A stretch of DNA of 64,000 nucleotides from CAIXSC01 sp046349915. GTDB lineage: Bacteria > Planctomycetota > Planctomycetia > Pirellulales > Pirellulaceae. Below are positions 61,348-64,000 of the stretch, piece by piece; position 1 is the stretch's first letter, and the number at the start of each line of letters is the position of its first letter. The DNA lies in assembly GCA_046349915.1 (NCBI GenBank), contig JAXMBL010000004.1, forward strand, positions 1 through 64,000, in the 5' to 3' direction. The position numbers and the translations under genes are program-made. A model generated the notes under the pieces. It saw nothing but the letters and a program-made list of their open reading frames with translations, was not told the DNA's origin and ran no database searches.

Positions 61348-61374
61348 AGGAGGCCGAGATTAACTCGGCCTCCT
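61348..61374. terminator. Hairpin after the giant gene
   Basis: AGGAGGCCGAG (61348-61358) and CTCGGCCTCCT (61364-61374) pair perfectly over 11 bp around ATTAA, 22 bases past the stop. No T-run follows, so termination is likely but not certain; it could serve the convergent TMEM43 gene too. Confidence 0.6.
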
Positions 61375-61442
61375 CGCTTGGCGGCGCTTAGGTGCGCCTC
61401 GCCTTCGATCTCTTGGTCTTCAGATCCCGTCGTGGATGGGGA

Positions 61443-62648
61443 CTACGCGGCAACCGCGGGCGGCGAACTGCCTGCTCGCTTTCTCAGTAGCCACAGACCA
61501 ACGCTAACGACTCCAACGGCAATCACCAGGAGTGCGATGCCCAGCACCGGGCGATACGCGATCCAGGCGATTGCAATGGTTAGCAGAGATAGCGTTAGGG
61601 ACGTGACTAGGGAGAACAAACCAATCACGGAACGTGTCATCGTGCCAAAGAACGGGATGACCGAGGCAAACACCGCCAGCGGCGACATGACAATTATCTG
61701 GCCAACCGCCATCGCGATCACTCCGACCAGTCGGAAGACCCACGTGAGCAAGGTGTTCTCAGCTTCCATTTGCCCCACCATGGCTTCGGCGGAATGAGTC
61801 CCCATCTCCAGACGCTGAATTGACGTTCCCATGCCTTGAGCGGAACTCGCCTGCCACGGTTCGAAAGTCGCTTGGACCTGTCGAGCGATCAAGCTCGCCG
61901 CTGCTGGCTTCGCAATCTCCCAAGAGATCCGTAAGTCGCCCAACTGAGGCTTGTCGGGATCGGGCTTGGTGGTTCCAGGCGAGGTCGGAAGGTAGACGGT
62001 CTCGCCCTTGACCACCGCGACCGCTGCATCCTCTGGCGAGAATTTGAGTTGATCCGCGACCGGAAGCGAGGCGTAGTTGTCAATCTGCTCGACGAGTCCC
62101 GACGACAACGTAAAGGCGCCCATCGTTACGGGATCGGCCGTCTGGAGCATTGTGGCGTAGCGCAAGGTTGGGTTTTCGTGTCCCTTGGAGGCATGGAAGC
62201 GACTCGAGTCGATACGGTCTTTGGACCACGTCAGCGAATACCTGTAGGTCGTGGTGGTTTCGGTGCCGCCGCCGACTTTCTCGCGAGTCTTACTCTCCTC
62301 TTCTTCTTCCCATTGATACATCTCGACCTTGCGGCGCAATTTGATGCCGGGAACCGCCAATCCGAAGGCGTCGTCGGCAAGCACCGCATCGCTGGCGGTA
62401 TCGCCCGTAAGGTGAACGGGCTTCCCTTCGTTGGCCGCTTCCACTCGGTCGACAGGCGCCGAAACCACTGCTCCTTTGAGTTCGACCAGCGCTCTTGCCG
62501 TGTGCACGGCTCGTCCCTCGTTCCACCAAAGCAGCACGAATGAGCCAAGGAAGATCACGATTCCGACGATCACGCTTTTCAGCGAATCGCCAAGGCGCTT
62601 AAACCAGCCAACGCTGGTGACTTCAGTCACAGTATCGGTGGAAATCAT
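61443..62648 (-). CDS. TMEM43-family membrane protein
   Basis: 401 aa from ATG 62648; the frame extends 11 codons further. SVGWFKRLGDSLKSVIVGIV and IFLGSFVLLWWNEGRAV give the first membrane segment and the WWNEGRAV motif typical of PF07787 (TMEM43/LUMA). The long middle domain has LTGDTASDAVLADDAFGLAV, KVEMYQWEEEEESKTREKVG and TYRYSLTWSKDRIDSSRFHA. The C-terminus has about three or four membrane segments (FRLVGVIAMAVGQIIVMSPL, ALLVIAVGVVSVGLWLL). Bacterial members are uncharacterised; the human protein sits in the nuclear envelope. It converges with the giant gene. Confidence 0.88.
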   Translation of the reverse strand: MISTDTVTEVTSVGWFKRLGDSLKSVIVGIVIFLGSFVLLWWNEGRAVHTARALVELKGAVVSAPVDRVEAANEGKPVHLTGDTASDAVLADDAFGLAVPGIKLRRKVEMYQWEEEEESKTREKVGGGTETTTTYRYSLTWSKDRIDSSRFHASKGHENPTLRYATMLQTADPVTMGAFTLSSGLVEQIDNYASLPVADQLKFSPEDAAVAVVKGETVYLPTSPGTTKPDPDKPQLGDLRISWEIAKPAAASLIARQVQATFEPWQASSAQGMGTSIQRLEMGTHSAEAMVGQMEAENTLLTWVFRLVGVIAMAVGQIIVMSPLAVFASVIPFFGTMTRSVIGLFSLVTSLTLSLLTIAIAWIAYRPVLGIALLVIAVGVVSVGLWLLRKRAGSSPPAVAA

Positions 62649-62997
62649 GCGGGTGGTCCAAAGTCTCTGATAGGGGCCCAAGTGGAACGACGACGCAAGA
62701 GCGAAGGACTAGATCCTCCATTCGATAGCTGGGCAAAAAATTGCCAGCGGCCCCAGATTATCGAACAAAGGCGAAGTTAGGGAAGACGGGTAAGAACGGC
62801 GGCCGATTAAGCAGTTTGGATCTAACTCTTGTCGCTATCAGTGGATGCGCAGTGCCTTATGGCGGGGGAGCGAGGCAGCCACGGGGTCCTTTTGCCCCTC
62901 ACATGATCTTGGTTGATTGTGCTCCCGCAGATTATGCTCATCGCCCCGCCAAGGATCGTGGCGCACGAAGTGATGGATCGCGGAAAGGGCCAAGGGA
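62649..62997. other. Divergent promoter region
   Basis: About 350 bases between the divergent TMEM43 and SGNH-like genes. No gene was recognised; the frame 62741-63001 has no motif. It should hold both promoters. Confidence 0.45.
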
Positions 62998-64000
62998 ATG
63001 ACCGCCCGACTCGAAAGTGTTCGGACAACTCGTAAGTCTCGTCCTCAAGCCCGTCGCGCGTGGGCCGCATTGAGTTGGGGCGCCGTGGCGTTTCTTGTCA
63101 TTAACGCGATCGCCAATCGCTGGTTGCCCGGAAAGTTGGAGCCGTGGAACCAGCCCTTTTTCCACTTGAGGCGAGAACCTCTGGTGCGACGACTCGACGA
63201 GCTTACTCGCGCGAGCGGGCCGGTCAACGATAGTCGCAAGACTCACGCAACGGCGGGTCCTGCTCGACCGCGGATCGCCGCGGCCTTCGGCAGTTCCCGA
63301 TTTATGGGTGGCTTGGATGGGAGTGCCTTGGAAAGCGAATTCAGTCGGGAATGGGGCGGCACTTGGCTCGTCGTGAACTTCGGGCTTCCGGGGGGAGGTC
63401 CCATCGACGCCTATGTTTATCTTCAACGTCTATTTCGCGAAGGGCCTCAACCCGATCTCGTCTTGATCGAAGTTCTGCCCAATCAATTGAACGAAGCGCC
63501 GGGGCATTCGCCGAGGCTCAGTCAGTCGACGGCATTGAGTGACGTCGATCAGTCGCTGTTGACCAGCGAGGGCATCCCCTTTTCATCCGATCAGGCAATA
63601 CAACGGTCGCAGTTCCCCTGCGCGCTCTGGGCTTATCGAAAGGAATTGCTGCGAGTCGTTTTTCCTCGCTTGCTGCATGCGAGTGATCCGGCGGTGATGC
63701 TCCGGTCCCGCGATCCGTACGGGACGGTGCCGATTCGCGCCAACATTGATGAGCAGCAGAGGCAGCGAGCAATCGCGGGGACTAGGGTGACCTTTCAGGA
63801 GGGCGCCCGTCACTTTCGCTTGGGAGGCGAGGGGGTGACGGCGATGGAAGCGGCCCTGCGTCTGTGCCAAGAGGAAGGCGTTCCGGCTGGCCTAGTGATC
63901 ATGCCCGAGGGACCCGTGTTTCAGGAGTGGTATCGCGAGGGAGCGAAGGAAGAACTGCGAGTTGCCATTCGCGATCTCGCCGCTCGCAACAATGCCCAAG
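62998..64000 (+). CDS. Membrane-anchored SGNH-like protein, 3' truncated by window
   Basis: Open from ATG 62998 to the last base, about 334 residues so far. One membrane segment near residue 30 (ALSWGAVAFLVINAIANRW) is followed by a periplasmic or external domain: IAAAFGSSRFMGGLDGSALE holds the G-S-S block, WLVVNFGLPGGGPIDAYVYL and PDLVLIEVLPNQLNEAPG the next blocks, and AGLVIMPEGPVFQEWYREG a later strand. This resembles the SGNH/AlgX-like proteins that work next to MBOAT O-acetyltransferases on exopolysaccharides in planctomycetes. The MBOAT partner would be expected just outside the window. Catalytic Asp-His dyad is not yet visible because the end is cut. Confidence 0.75.
   Translation, partial: MTARLESVRTTRKSRPQARRAWAALSWGAVAFLVINAIANRWLPGKLEPWNQPFFHLRREPLVRRLDELTRASGPVNDSRKTHATAGPARPRIAAAFGSSRFMGGLDGSALESEFSREWGGTWLVVNFGLPGGGPIDAYVYLQRLFREGPQPDLVLIEVLPNQLNEAPGHSPRLSQSTALSDVDQSLLTSEGIPFSSDQAIQRSQFPCALWAYRKELLRVVFPRLLHASDPAVMLRSRDPYGTVPIRANIDEQQRQRAIAGTRVTFQEGARHFRLGGEGVTAMEAALRLCQEEGVPAGLVIMPEGPVFQEWYREGAKEELRVAIRDLAARNNAQ

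Overview
This window looks like a planctomycete chromosome segment (Planctomycetota, probably Pirellulales- or Gemmatales-like). The evidence is a giant secreted protein with an N-terminal LEPR-XLL-type motif (ESLEDRRVMAP) and a C-terminal type I dockerin, a zinc-ribbon Ser/Thr kinase with WD40 repeats, an orphan DUF1501 N-terminus, a small RFSIRTLLIIVALIGAYFG membrane peptide, and paired Flp-pilin-like proteins. No rRNA or CRISPR array was seen. The only tRNA-like sequence is degenerate.

Left part, 1-22.1 kb, accessory and defence-like. A truncated GT4 glycosyltransferase and a decayed HldE/PfkB-type kinase remnant lead into a plus-strand pair: a C5-cytosine methyltransferase and an endonuclease III-like [4Fe-4S] DNA glycosylase. 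Converging on it is a compact six-gene minus-strand cluster (18350 to 3087). In transcription order it encodes a divergent thymidine-phosphorylase-fold protein, a kinase-ATPase fusion, a membrane-anchored protein with a ~400-residue linker, a 310-aa unknown protein, a ~1837-aa DEAD/DEAH helicase with a DUF1998 end, and a Cas4/RecB-type Fe-S nuclease. Four of the five junctions overlap (ATGCCTAA, ATGA, ATGA, TAATG), so the genes are probably translated together. The helicase recalls DruE (Druantia), DrmA/B (DISARM) and DpdJ, but I do not recognise the full gene set as a named system. It is the best candidate here for an undescribed defence system. A single-chain GmrSD-like (DUF262 + DUF1524/HNH) enzyme follows at 19.5-22.1 kb, then a degenerate tRNA-Leu-like relic that could mark an integration edge.

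Middle, 22.6-38 kb. This part mixes housekeeping genes with debris of toxin-antitoxin and defence genes: a TrhO-RluA fusion, an AbrB-type antitoxin with a 25-bp palindromic operator and a broken Doc toxin, an orphan ParD antitoxin, an APC permease, an N-formylglutamate amidohydrolase, a transglutaminase, the WD40 kinase, a sialate-O-acetylesterase-like protein, and a SAM methyltransferase. At 36.4-37.07 kb lie a dead fragment of the GmrSD gene and a truncated second ParD, both paralogous to sequences at 20.8 and 25.7 kb. A ~115-bp repeat is shared by 18.98 and 25.48 kb.

Right part, 38.6-64 kb, ordinary planctomycete genes: DUF2252 kinase-like protein with a coupled membrane protein, TMEM175, LssY_C, a thioredoxin-fold protein lacking CxxC, a DUF4214-like secreted protein, an FMN alpha-hydroxy-acid oxidase, two coupled Flp-pilin-like proteins, the 3710-aa DUF11/SdrD-B/FG-GAP/dockerin protein, a TMEM43 protein, and a 3'-truncated membrane-anchored SGNH-like protein that runs off the window.
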